This document shows, piece by piece, positions 25,521-32,288 of a stretch of DNA of 32,288 bases. Every line of letters starts with the position of its first letter. Position 1 is the first letter of the stretch. Source of the DNA: an uncultured Clostridia bacterium (GTDB lineage: Bacteria > Bacillota > Clostridia > Christensenellales > Borkfalkiaceae). Under the pieces are notes generated by a model. That model had not been told where the DNA came from. It ran no database searches and worked only from the letters and a program-made list of their open reading frames with translations. The stretch spans positions 1 to 32,288 of the forward strand of contig CANRAD010000019.1 in the NCBI GenBank assembly GCA_947628505.1. Reading direction: 5' to 3'. A program made the translations under genes and the position numbers.

Positions 25521-25580
25521 TCAGGCAAACATTGTAAGACAGGTACAGCAAGCTAAATAATTACCGAAAGGGTGCTTACA

Positions 25581-25811
25581 ATGATTGATGAGATTTACAA
25601 TAGCAGAATTGGAGCTATCAAGACCTATCATTTCTCCGATGAGTGGGAAAAGACCGCTATTCCGTTTGAGGAGTCGCTGACTGAGGAACAGACCATCCTG
25701 TTTCACAAGCTCTGCGATTTGCAGAGTTAGACTGCCGCTGATGAGATAAGGGCTGCTTACAAGGTCGGCTTCAAGGACGGCGTGGCTTTGATGAGTGAGG
25801 TTCAGGAATAA
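25581..25811 (+). pseudogene. Small conserved ORF with in-frame TAG (DUF6809-like, tentative)
   Basis: ATG at 25581 after GAAAGGG; reads MIDEIYNSRIGAIKTYHFSD and continues in good coding style to CDLQS, hits TAG at 25728-25730 (codon 50), then continues in the same frame as TAADEIRAAYKVGFKDG to a TAA at 25809. The product would be 76 aa, or 49 aa if the TAG is respected. The smooth continuation on both sides of one stop suggests a recent nonsense mutation, or less likely suppression. The family name is from general resemblance to small ICE-associated DUF6809 proteins and is uncertain. Confidence 0.5.
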
Positions 25812-25853
25812 GAACATATCTGGCAAAACATCGGATTTACGCTGAAATGCTCC

Positions 25854-25882
25854 TTGACAATCAAGCTGAAAAGTGCTATAAT
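25854..25882 (+). promoter_or_regulatory. Consensus sigma-A promoter for the 107-aa / nucleotidyltransferase pair
   Basis: TTGACA at 25854-25859 and TATAAT at 25877-25882 with a 17-bp spacer: a perfect match to the housekeeping consensus at both hexamers. Transcription should start near 25889 and give a ~55-nt leader before the ATG at 25945. No obvious operator palindrome overlaps it. Confidence 0.85.
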
Positions 25883-25944
25883 GATTGTAAACATAGGGCG
25901 CTCATATCAGCCGAAAGCTATAACATACAGAAAGGGTGAGAATA

Positions 25945-26268
25945 ATGCTGAGTGTAAAGCCTTATTATGCTCCGCAGAATGATTGGAGCAGTAACGATTA
26001 TTACAGTTTGCACAGATATCTGCATAGGCTTGTTACCCATGCTGACCGCAAAAAGGACGAGATCGCACAGCTTGATGTGCAGAGAATGTCTGACAGGACA
26101 AAGGTTCTGCTGTACTGCATCATCAGCTACTATCACCTTGAAAAGCTGTTTGAGCTTTCCAACTTAAAGAAACTTACAGAATGTAAGCCGCTTTCAGAAC
26201 CGCTTGTGCTGAGTGATCATGGGCTGAGAGAAGAAAATGTTTACTATAAAATGAATGTTATGTTCTGA
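25945..26268 (+). CDS. 107-aa hypothetical, partner of nucleotidyltransferase gene
   Basis: Unrecognised. From the ATG at 25945 (AAAGG 9 bp upstream; an in-frame GTG at 25936 is part of the ribosome binding site region). Tyr- and His-rich, mostly helical: DYYSLHRYLHRLVTHADRKK, then MSDRTKVLLYCIISYYHLEKL, then a polar C-terminus ending YYKMNVMF. No signal peptide, HTH or metal motif is evident, and no clear HEPN Rx4-6H motif. It lies 8 bp upstream of a DUF6036-like nucleotidyltransferase under a very strong promoter, so an antitoxin or toxin partner role is a reasonable guess but not shown by the sequence. Confidence 0.7.
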   Translation: MLSVKPYYAPQNDWSSNDYYSLHRYLHRLVTHADRKKDEIAQLDVQRMSDRTKVLLYCIISYYHLEKLFELSNLKKLTECKPLSEPLVLSDHGLREENVYYKMNVMF

Positions 26269-26276
26269 GGTGTACC

Positions 26277-26831
26277 ATGATCGGAATTGAATGTACGCTT
26301 GATGATTTCAAAGATGCACTTAAAGCGCTGAACGATAAGCTGAAAGCTCACCATATCACTATTGAAATCAGGGCTATCGGCGGTTTTGCGATGCTTTACA
26401 ACAAGCTCCGCAGTGGCGGCTATACAATGGATGTAGATACTGCAACAAAGGATATGACGGAAGAAGTGCAGTCGCTTATCCGTGAGGTCGCTGAAGAAAA
26501 AGGGCTTGACGAGGACTGGATCAACAATGATTCTTATGACCTTCCGGAGGTCACGGATATTATCAGCAAGCTGGAATGGATAACAGATAACAGCTATTCC
26601 AATATCATGCTGTATATCGCCAATATAGAAAGTCTGCTCCTGCTGAAAGTCCGTGCAGTCCACTTTGCAGGCTTAGTGCCGCGAATCACCGACCAGACAG
26701 ATGTGCTTGATATTCTTGCTTTCCTCGGTATCCATACGATAGAGGAAGTCAAGGAAAATCGCCTGACTAAGGATATTGAGACGAAATATCCGAGGTGTTT
26801 TGAGTTTTTGAACAATACAGAAAAATGGTAA
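26277..26831 (+). CDS. DUF6036/AbiEii-like nucleotidyltransferase
   Basis: 184 aa. The motif IGGFAMLYNKLRSGGYTMDVD (from about residue 38) has the GG...A and D-x-D pattern of the AbiEii/DUF6036 minimal nucleotidyltransferases. A later segment LLLLKVRAVHFAG...RITDQTDVLDILAFLGI has the Lys and Asp-x2-Asp spacing usual after the catalytic core of that family. Members act as toxins or abortive-infection effectors that transfer nucleotides to RNA or protein (family knowledge). GAGGTG lies 4 bp before the ATG. Co-directional with the 107-aa gene and followed by a terminator, so the two form a two-gene unit. I infer a toxin-antitoxin or anti-phage role. Confidence 0.75.
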   Translation: MIGIECTLDDFKDALKALNDKLKAHHITIEIRAIGGFAMLYNKLRSGGYTMDVDTATKDMTEEVQSLIREVAEEKGLDEDWINNDSYDLPEVTDIISKLEWITDNSYSNIMLYIANIESLLLLKVRAVHFAGLVPRITDQTDVLDILAFLGIHTIEEVKENRLTKDIETKYPRCFEFLNNTEKW

Positions 26832-26842
26832 GAATCTTTTAT

Positions 26843-26880
26843 AGCAGATGCTTCGTTTTATGGAGTATCTGCTTTTTTAT
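26843..26880 (+). terminator. Rho-independent terminator after the nucleotidyltransferase gene
   Basis: AGCAGATGCT and AGTATCTGCT can form a 10-bp stem with one G-U pair around an 11-nt loop, followed by six Ts. It begins 11 bp after the stop and separates this unit from the ABC transporter promoter. Confidence 0.85.
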
Positions 26881-26895
26881 TGCAGCTTTTCAAAA

Positions 26896-26929
26896 GTTAA
26901 AGACTTGTTAAGAATTTCTGTGGTATAAT
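26896..26929 (+). promoter_or_regulatory. Extended -10 promoter with GTTAA direct repeat (probable response-regulator box)
   Basis: TATAAT at 26924-26929 is preceded by TGG, giving an extended -10 element. No good -35 hexamer is at 17 bp; instead GTTAA occurs at 26896 and again at 26907, exactly 11 bp apart. Direct repeats spaced by one helical turn beside a weak -35 are typical of OmpR-family regulator sites. The operon encodes such a regulator, so positive autoregulation is likely (inference). Confidence 0.6.
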
Positions 26930-26972
26930 CAAAACATAGAGAAAACCGATACAAGATACGGAGGAATGCACT

Positions 26973-29339
26973 ATGTTTTTCAGAATACTGAAAAAAGATC
27001 TGAAACGCAAAAAGACCATGAACATCATAATTCTGCTGTTCGTAATTCTTTGCTCGATGTTTGCGGCGGCGAGTGTGAATAATATTGTTGCGGTGGTCGG
27101 CGGTCTTGACTATTATTTTGAGAAAGCCGGCATCGGTGATTATCATATCATCGAGCGCAGCACAGGCGGAACAGACACCATATCGGAGATACTTGAACAC
27201 AGCGAAAATGTTTCGGGCTACAGGACAGAAAATGTGGTATATGCGTCCTGTGACAACCTGAAAACAAATAATGGCAAGCTCATGGAGTTTTCAAATATTG
27301 CACTGGTATGCGATATAAATGACACAAAGCAGAACTTTTTTGACATGGATAACGAGGTCATAACAGAAGTCGAAAAGGGTAAAGTATATATCACGGGCAA
27401 CGTGCCAAAGCGTGAGGGTGTGGAGACAGGCGATAAATTCACTGTGGAGCTTGGTGATACAAAGCTACCGCTTGAGGTCGCAGGCTTTGCAAAGGATGCT
27501 CTGCTCGGTTCGGAGATGATGGGTAATCCCAGACTGCTTGTGAACAGTGAGGACTTTGAAACACTCATGGCTGATGAAACGATACGCACCTACAACTGCG
27601 GTCATGTATACTATATCGGCACCGATAATGCGGCAGCTCTTGAATCTGAGCTTAACGAGCAGAAAGGGCTGTTGTTTTCGGGCGGCACAGACCTTATAAA
27701 AATGACTTATATCATGAATATGCTTGTGGCTGTTATCATTCTTGTGGTAAGTGCAGGTCTGCTGATAGTGTCTTTCGTTGTGCTGGGATTCACCATAAAA
27801 TTTACCATAAGCGAAGAGTTCCGTGAGATCGGCGTAATGAAGGCTATAGGGCTTAAAAACAGCTCTATAAGAGTGTTGTATCTTGTAAAGTATTCAGGCA
27901 TTGCCCTTGTGGGGGCGGTGATAGGATATTTCGGCAGTGTGCCGTTCGGTAATATGCTGCTTGAAAGCGTCAGCGAAAACATGGTGCTGGGCAATGACAA
28001 CAGCACCATGATAGGCATTATCTGCTGTATTGCCGTGGTGCTGATAATAATGCTTTTCGGCTGGGGCAGTACAGGAAAGATCAAAAAGCTCTCGCCAATA
28101 GATGCGGTGCGAAGCGGTCAGACGGGTGAGCGGTTCAAAAAGCGCAGTATCATGGCACTTGGCAAAAGCAGACTGGGCAGCACGGGATTTTTAGCACTCA
28201 ACGATGTTGTAAGCGAGCCTAAGCAGTACGGAATACTCACTGCGGTATTTGCTATATGTACGGCTCTCGTTATGATACTTGCAGTGACAGCCAATACCCT
28301 TGACAGCGACAGCCTGCTGTATCTTCTGTCGATGACTGAAAGCGACGTCTATCTGAACGATTCATCAAGGACTATGGAGGTCATTGCGGGTGCAAAGACG
28401 ATACGTGAAACTGAGGACGAGATAGCGGATATTCTTGCAGAAAACGATATGCCAGGCAATGTTTATCTGGAGGGCTGGTACAAGCTGCCTGTTACAGCGA
28501 AAAACGGCAGCTTTCAGATAAACTTCTTAAAATGCATGGACACCAGGACATACGATTATGACTATACTGACGGCTATGCACCCATAAAACCTGATGAGAT
28601 AGCGGTAACAAAGCAGATCTCCGACAAGCTGGATGCTAAAATAGGCGACAGAGTGACCGTGAACATCGGCGGTGAGGAAAGAGAGTTCATCATAACTGCA
28701 TACTTCCAGTGCTTCAATAATTTAGGCGAGTGTGCAAGATTTCATGAAGATGTAAGCATTCCCGACAGCCTGATGACATCTGCATTTGCGTATCAGATAA
28801 ACTTTGATGACCACCCCGACAAGACGGTCATAGATGAGCGGATAGAAAAGCTTAAAGGGATCTTTGACAACAAGAACATATTCGACACCAAAGGCTTTGT
28901 CAAAGACTGTTTGGGTGTGGGAGATACGATAGCGGCAGTGAAAGATCTGGTGCTGATGCTCTCTCTTATCATAATTATACTGCTTGCAGTGCTTATGGAA
29001 CGCAGCTTTATCTCAAAGGAACGTGCAGAGATAGCACTTATGAAAGCGATGGGCTTCGAGAATAAATCGGTGATAGCACACCACACCATGCGGTTCGGGA
29101 TAACAGTGCTTACAGGGATAGTGACAGCATCTGTTCTGCTTATGCCGCTTACAAAGCTGATAATGGATCCGATCTTTGGAATGATGGGTGCTATAGGAAG
29201 TATTGAGTATCAGTTCAATACACTTGAAATATTCGGGCTGTACCCTGTGATAATTTTCTGCGTGACTGTTTTAAGTGCTGCACTGACTGCACTCTACACA
29301 AGAACAATAAAACCGAGCGATACGGCTTCCATTGAATAA
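26973..29339 (+). CDS. ABC transporter permease with two FtsX domains
   Basis: 788 aa integral membrane protein of the MacB/FtsX-like exporter class. A basic N-terminus (KKDLKRKKTMN) and a first membrane helix (17-34) are followed by a large extracytoplasmic domain (about 40-245), then an FtsX core with three helices (VAVIILVVSAGLLIVSFVVL, a second near 305-325, a third near 345-365) containing FREIGVMKAIGLKNSSI. A second extracytoplasmic domain (about 435-650) precedes another FtsX core with AEIALMKAMGFENKSVI and C-terminal helices. The two E(I/R)..MKA(I/M)G motifs are the coupling helices that contact the ATPase. GGAGG lies 8 bp before the ATG. The substrate is not predictable; antimicrobial peptides or lipoproteins are common for this class. 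Confidence 0.92.
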   Translation: MFFRILKKDLKRKKTMNIIILLFVILCSMFAAASVNNIVAVVGGLDYYFEKAGIGDYHIIERSTGGTDTISEILEHSENVSGYRTENVVYASCDNLKTNNGKLMEFSNIALVCDINDTKQNFFDMDNEVITEVEKGKVYITGNVPKREGVETGDKFTVELGDTKLPLEVAGFAKDALLGSEMMGNPRLLVNSEDFETLMADETIRTYNCGHVYYIGTDNAAALESELNEQKGLLFSGGTDLIKMTYIMNMLVAVIILVVSAGLLIVSFVVLGFTIKFTISEEFREIGVMKAIGLKNSSIRVLYLVKYSGIALVGAVIGYFGSVPFGNMLLESVSENMVLGNDNSTMIGIICCIAVVLIIMLFGWGSTGKIKKLSPIDAVRSGQTGERFKKRSIMALGKSRLGSTGFLALNDVVSEPKQYGILTAVFAICTALVMILAVTANTLDSDSLLYLLSMTESDVYLNDSSRTMEVIAGAKTIRETEDEIADILAENDMPGNVYLEGWYKLPVTAKNGSFQINFLKCMDTRTYDYDYTDGYAPIKPDEIAVTKQISDKLDAKIGDRVTVNIGGEEREFIITAYFQCFNNLGECARFHEDVSIPDSLMTSAFAYQINFDDHPDKTVIDERIEKLKGIFDNKNIFDTKGFVKDCLGVGDTIAAVKDLVLMLSLIIIILLAVLMERSFISKERAEIALMKAMGFENKSVIAHHTMRFGITVLTGIVTASVLLMPLTKLIMDPIFGMMGAIGSIEYQFNTLEIFGLYPVIIFCVTVLSAALTALYTRTIKPSDTASIE

Positions 29340-29352
29340 GGAGGATATTATT

Positions 29353-30123
29353 ATGAATACAGTTTTACAGACAAAGGGACTTTGCAAGACCTACATTGTG
29401 AACAAGCGTCAGAACAATGTTCTGAAAAACATCGACCTGACTATCAGCGAAGGCGAAATGGTAGCGGTCATGGGTCCGTCGGGTTCGGGCAAAAGCACGC
29501 TGCTCTACTGCGTTTCGGGAATGGACAGAGTGACCGCAGGCGAGGTCATCTTTAACGGCAAAGAAACTGCAAAGCTCTCAGACAAAGCGCTTTCACAGCT
29601 CAGACTTGATGAAATGGGTTTTATTTTCCAGCAGATGTATATGATGAAAAATCTTTCTGTGCTGGATAACATCATTCTTCCTGCGGTGAAGTCAAAAAAA
29701 ACCACTGAGAGCCGCAGGCAGACCGAGGAGCGTGGGCGACAGCTAATGCGGCGGCTTAGCATTGACGATGTGGGCTGCAATGATATCAACGAGGTATCGG
29801 GCGGTCAGCTCCAGAGAGCGTGTATCTGCCGCAGTATGATTAACTCACCCAAAATGATATTTGCCGATGAACCTACGGGCGCACTGAACCGTTCCAGCTC
29901 TGATGAAGTCATGAACGAGCTTATATCCCTGAACCGTGACGGCACGACGATCATGTGCGTGACACACGATCCCAAAGTCGCCGCCAAGTGCAGCCGTATA
30001 CTGTATATCGTGGACGGCGGTATCATGGGCGAGAAAGAAATGGGTCATTTTGATGGCGGTGACAAGGAGCTTCGTGACCGTGAACGGGAACTGAATAACT
30101 GGCTGATGGAACAGGGTTGGTGA
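29353..30123 (+). CDS. ABC transporter ATP-binding protein
   Basis: 256 aa from the ATG at 29353 (AAGGAGG 8 bp upstream; an in-frame TTG at 29332 overlaps the permease end and is less likely). Complete nucleotide-binding domain: Walker A GPSGSGKST (41-49), Q-loop FIFQQMYMM (from 90), signature VSGGQLQRA (148-156), Walker B MIFADEPTGALN (168-179) and H-loop VTHD (His205). It is of the LolD/MacB/BceA type that pairs with FtsX permeases, and it lies 13 bp after the permease. The C-terminal Arg/Glu-rich tail may contact the permease. Confidence 0.95.
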   Translation: MNTVLQTKGLCKTYIVNKRQNNVLKNIDLTISEGEMVAVMGPSGSGKSTLLYCVSGMDRVTAGEVIFNGKETAKLSDKALSQLRLDEMGFIFQQMYMMKNLSVLDNIILPAVKSKKTTESRRQTEERGRQLMRRLSIDDVGCNDINEVSGGQLQRACICRSMINSPKMIFADEPTGALNRSSSDEVMNELISLNRDGTTIMCVTHDPKVAAKCSRILYIVDGGIMGEKEMGHFDGGDKELRDRERELNNWLMEQGW

Positions 30124-30126
30124 TAC

Positions 30127-30155
30127 TTGTATTATTGCTGCCGATATGGTACAAT
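30127..30155 (+). promoter_or_regulatory. Possible internal promoter for the two-component genes
   Basis: TTGTAT (30127-30132) and TACAAT (30150-30155) with a 17-bp spacer and a TGG extended -10 lie in the short gap after the ATPase stop. It would give basal expression of the regulator and kinase independent of the main promoter. Both hexamers are one to two bases off consensus, so this is moderate evidence. Confidence 0.45.
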
Positions 30156-30174
30156 AGTGGTAGGTGGTGATTAT

Positions 30175-30837
30175 ATGACCGATATTCTGATCGTTGAGGA
30201 CGATAAGGAGCTTAGTGTTCTGCTTACAGATTTTCTTCGCGCCGAGGGGTATACCGTGTCGGCAGTGGAAAGCGGAGAACGTGCCATACAGCTTTTCGAG
30301 TGTTACGGCGCAAGGCTCGTGGTGCTTGACATCAATCTGCCTGATATGAACGGATTTGCGGTATGCTCGAAACTGCGTGAGAATGCCGATACACCGATTC
30401 TTATCGTCAGCGCAAGGACAGACAAAGAAGATAAACTGAACGGATTGGACTTAGGGGCGGACGATTACATAGAAAAGCCCTATGATATAGATATCCTGCT
30501 TGCGAAGATCAAAGGCATCTTCAAGCGCAGGTATCAGCGGAATATGCTTTCTGCAAGCGGTGTCACGCTCAATCTCGCAAATAAGACCGCAGAGATCGAC
30601 GGCAAGCCCGCAGAGCTTACCGCAAAGGAATTTGACCTGCTGGCAATACTTATCGAAAATCAGGGCAAGGCATTGAAAAAAGAGTATATGTTTTCCAGTG
30701 TTTGGGGCAGTGACAGCGATTCAGAGCTGCAAACTCTTCATGTGCATATCAACCGTCTGCGGCATAAGCTGGGCGATGATCCGAAAAATGCCAAGCGTCT
30801 ACTGACCGTCTGGGGCGTGGGGTATAAGTTCGTATGA
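30175..30837 (+). CDS. OmpR-family response regulator
   Basis: 220 aa from the ATG at 30175, chosen because MTDILIVEDD is the normal receiver start and AGGTGG lies about 9 bp upstream; the open frame extends to 30127 without similarity. Receiver domain: acidic pair D9/D10, phospho-acceptor Asp52 in VVLDINLP, Ser79 in ILIVSA, Lys101 in YIEKPYD. The winged-helix output domain (about 125-220) has LTAKEFDLLAILIENQG and LHVHINRLRHKLGDD, typical of OmpR/PhoB DNA-binding domains, and ends VWGVGYKFV. It probably binds the GTTAA direct repeat before the permease gene. It overlaps the kinase start by 4 bp (ATGA). Confidence 0.95.
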   Translation: MTDILIVEDDKELSVLLTDFLRAEGYTVSAVESGERAIQLFECYGARLVVLDINLPDMNGFAVCSKLRENADTPILIVSARTDKEDKLNGLDLGADDYIEKPYDIDILLAKIKGIFKRRYQRNMLSASGVTLNLANKTAEIDGKPAELTAKEFDLLAILIENQGKALKKEYMFSSVWGSDSDSELQTLHVHINRLRHKLGDDPKNAKRLLTVWGVGYKFV

Positions 30838-32051
30838 GGGTGTTCAGAAAGCTGTGCATTGCAGTACTTTCGATATTCCTGATACTTGCGGCGGTGCTGA
30901 ATATTGTCCTAATAAGACAGGAAAAGGCGGCGGACGGTATGTACCGTGTGGAAGCTAAACGCCTTGCGGACGAAATAGCCGAAACAGGCAGCTATGACCT
31001 TGAAAATTATCCACATATTACGGGAGTATTCACGGCTGATGACGGTGGGTTGTACACCTCGGACGAGCATTATCTTATCACCAAAATAAGTGGTACATTA
31101 TATCGTGTTGAGTATTCAACAGACAGTAATCAACATGGAATGCTCATAATAAATTTCGTGCTGTGTGCTATTTTTTTGATGATGGTCGGTCTACTTTTGT
31201 ACATTTACAGGCATATCATCGCACCATTCAGCAGACTGAACGAAGTTCCGCAGGAGCTTGCAAGGGGCAATCTTGCCGTGCCGATACCCGAAGAAAAAAG
31301 CCGTTTCTTCGGTAAGTTCACATGGGGAGTAAATCTTCTGCGTGAGAGTATCGAGGACAGCCGCAAAAAGGAAATAACCATGCAGAAAGACAAGAAGCTG
31401 CTTCTGCTGTCACTCTCTCATGACGTTAAAACGCCATTGTCTGCAATAAAGCTGAATGCAAAGGCACTTGCAAAGGGAATTTACAGCGATGAAGAAAAAC
31501 GCCGCAGTGCCGCAGAGAGCATCAATGCTCGTGCGGACGAGATCGAACAGTTTGTCAGTGAGATCACCAAAGCGGCAAGTGAGGACTTCATGAGCTTTGA
31601 GGTAACGCAGGGTGAAGCGTTTCTGAGTCAGATCATCATGAAGATCCATGCGAGATATGCACCTCAGCTCAGCATTTCGGGAACGGAATTTATCGTACAC
31701 AGATATGATGACTGCATTCTTTCCTGTGATGCAGATCGCCTTGGCGAATGCCTGCAAAACCTGATCGAAAATGCGATCAAATACGGTGACGGCAAGCGAA
31801 TCGAGATTGGTTTCGATAAAATGGACGGCTGTGAGCTGATAACGGTGACGAATACAGGCTGTACTCTTGAAACGAAGGAACTTCCGCAGATATTCGGGAG
31901 TTTTCATAGGGGAAATAATGCTGACAAGATACAGGGTAACGGTCTGGGGCTGTTCATCTGCAAACGGCTGATGTCGCTCATGGGCGGTGAGGTCTATGCT
32001 GAAATACACGGGGACTGTTTTAGTGTAACGCTGGTGGTGAAGCTGGCGTAA
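30834..32051 (+). CDS. Sensor histidine kinase
   Basis: 405 aa. Two membrane helices (about 6-27 and 103-126) enclose a ~75-residue extracytoplasmic sensor, longer than in the intramembrane-sensing BceS kinases. A HAMP-like linker (RLNEVPQELARGNLAV) follows. The DHp domain has SLSHDVKTPLSAIKL with phospho-acceptor His196. The ATPase domain has the N-box LQNLIENAIKYG (Asn313), a G1 region reading VTNTGC (Asn where Asp is more usual, a variation common in related Firmicutes kinases), F-box IFGSFHRG and G2 GNGLGLFICKRL (from 368). The ATGA overlap with the regulator gene makes them a pair. It probably senses the substrate of the adjacent exporter. Confidence 0.94.
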   Translation: MRVFRKLCIAVLSIFLILAAVLNIVLIRQEKAADGMYRVEAKRLADEIAETGSYDLENYPHITGVFTADDGGLYTSDEHYLITKISGTLYRVEYSTDSNQHGMLIINFVLCAIFLMMVGLLLYIYRHIIAPFSRLNEVPQELARGNLAVPIPEEKSRFFGKFTWGVNLLRESIEDSRKKEITMQKDKKLLLLSLSHDVKTPLSAIKLNAKALAKGIYSDEEKRRSAAESINARADEIEQFVSEITKAASEDFMSFEVTQGEAFLSQIIMKIHARYAPQLSISGTEFIVHRYDDCILSCDADRLGECLQNLIENAIKYGDGKRIEIGFDKMDGCELITVTNTGCTLETKELPQIFGSFHRGNNADKIQGNGLGLFICKRLMSLMGGEVYAEIHGDCFSVTLVVKLA

Positions 32052-32174
32052 ATAATATCTGTTCAAATAACCATAGCCTATTGGCGCACCTGATTTCCGT
32101 TCCACATAAGTCCGATTAGTCATTGTGGAGCATACCACAACAGGCACAAACCCTATTGGAACTGAATAACCGCA
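32052..32174. other. Intergenic stretch with no supported gene
   Basis: Between the kinase stop and the terminator hairpin I see no start codon with a ribosome binding site. A plus-strand frame near 32118-32205 reads like coding sequence (QAQTLLELNNRKLSETLCK) but has no start; it may be a remnant of an older gene. On the minus strand an open frame with KSGAPIGYGYLN runs into antisense of the kinase. Confidence 0.4.
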
Positions 32175-32220
32175 AGCTCTCGGAAACGCTCTGTAAGCGT
32201 TTCTGAGGGCTTTTTCTTTT
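32175..32220 (+). terminator. Strong rho-independent terminator ending the ABC/two-component operon
   Basis: AGCTCTCGGAAACGCT pairs with AGCGTTTCTGAGGGCT (16 bp with two G-U pairs) around a short loop, followed by TTTTTCTTTT. The T-rich tract is only on the plus side, so it mainly ends the leftward-to-rightward transcript from the kinase gene. Confidence 0.85.
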
Positions 32221-32288
32221 CAGCAATAAAGTTTCCACTCCGCAGGATTGGACGGCTCTATGGGTCTTTCTCGCTCATCTGAGAGGGA
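32220..32288 (-). CDS. Possible C-terminal end of a convergent gene (partial)
   Basis: From the right window edge the minus strand is open for 22 codons (SLSDERERPIEPSNPAEWKL, then YC) and ends at a TGA at 32222-32220, directly beyond the T-tract of the terminator. The residue composition looks like real protein and the location fits a convergent gene, but the piece is too short to assign a family or to be sure. Confidence 0.3.
   Translation of the reverse strand, partial: SLSDERERPIEPSNPAEWKLYC

Noticed and set aside
31410-32147. 245-codon minus-strand frame opposite the histidine kinase
   Set aside because: Most of it is antisense to well-supported kinase motifs; no ribosome binding site before its start codons. 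Only the short part outside the kinase is worth a glance.

Overview
The window looks like a fragment (probably one contig) of a gut Firmicute chromosome, most likely Ruminococcus or a related Oscillospiraceae. This is judged from the moderate GC content, strong AGGAGG-type ribosome binding sites, and the Tn1549/CTn-like conjugation gene set. No rRNA, tRNA, integrase or CRISPR array is visible, so placement below family level is a guess.

Positions 1-25520, minus strand, hold one long operon from an integrative and conjugative element (ICE). Read in transcription order (right to left) it contains: the 3' remnant of a Maff2-type pilin-like gene, a VirB6/TrbL-like membrane protein, a PrgI-family protein, a VirB4/TraE ATPase, a 932-aa CD1108-type protein ending in a degenerate M23-like fold, a DUF4315-like coiled-coil protein, a DUF4366 (CD1107-type) surface protein, a small anchored protein, a C5-cytosine DNA methyltransferase, a PAPS-reductase-family protein, a 24-codon micro-ORF, an XF1762/GNAT-like protein, topoisomerase III, a 170-aa helical-repeat protein, a 238-aa protein, a 30-aa membrane peptide, a 659-aa coiled-coil/proline-rich protein and a >3000-aa polyvalent methylase-helicase. 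Almost all junctions are overlaps or gaps of a few bases, so the genes are probably co-transcribed and often translationally coupled.

Both ends of this ICE block are broken. The helicase stops right after motif III (ATGTP), with a foreign tail and a terminator at the window edge. The pilin-like gene has lost its N-terminal half at about 25,500. The VirD4 coupling protein and relaxase, which usually lie upstream of the pilin gene, are absent from the window. The block therefore looks immobile by itself unless the missing parts are elsewhere.

Positions 25521-26880, plus strand, form a short accessory patch: a small conserved ORF with an in-frame stop, a near-perfect sigma-A promoter, an unrecognised 107-aa protein paired with a DUF6036/AbiEii-like nucleotidyltransferase (a possible toxin-antitoxin or defence pair), and a terminator.

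Positions 26881-32220, plus strand, carry a self-contained ABC exporter/two-component cassette: FtsX-type permease, ATPase, OmpR-family response regulator and histidine kinase. A direct repeat with 11-bp periodicity lies over the -35 region of an extended -10 promoter, suggesting autoregulation by the response regulator. The arrangement resembles antimicrobial-peptide sensing and detoxification modules, but the substrate is unknown. A strong terminator closes the cassette and may separate it from a convergent gene running off the right edge.
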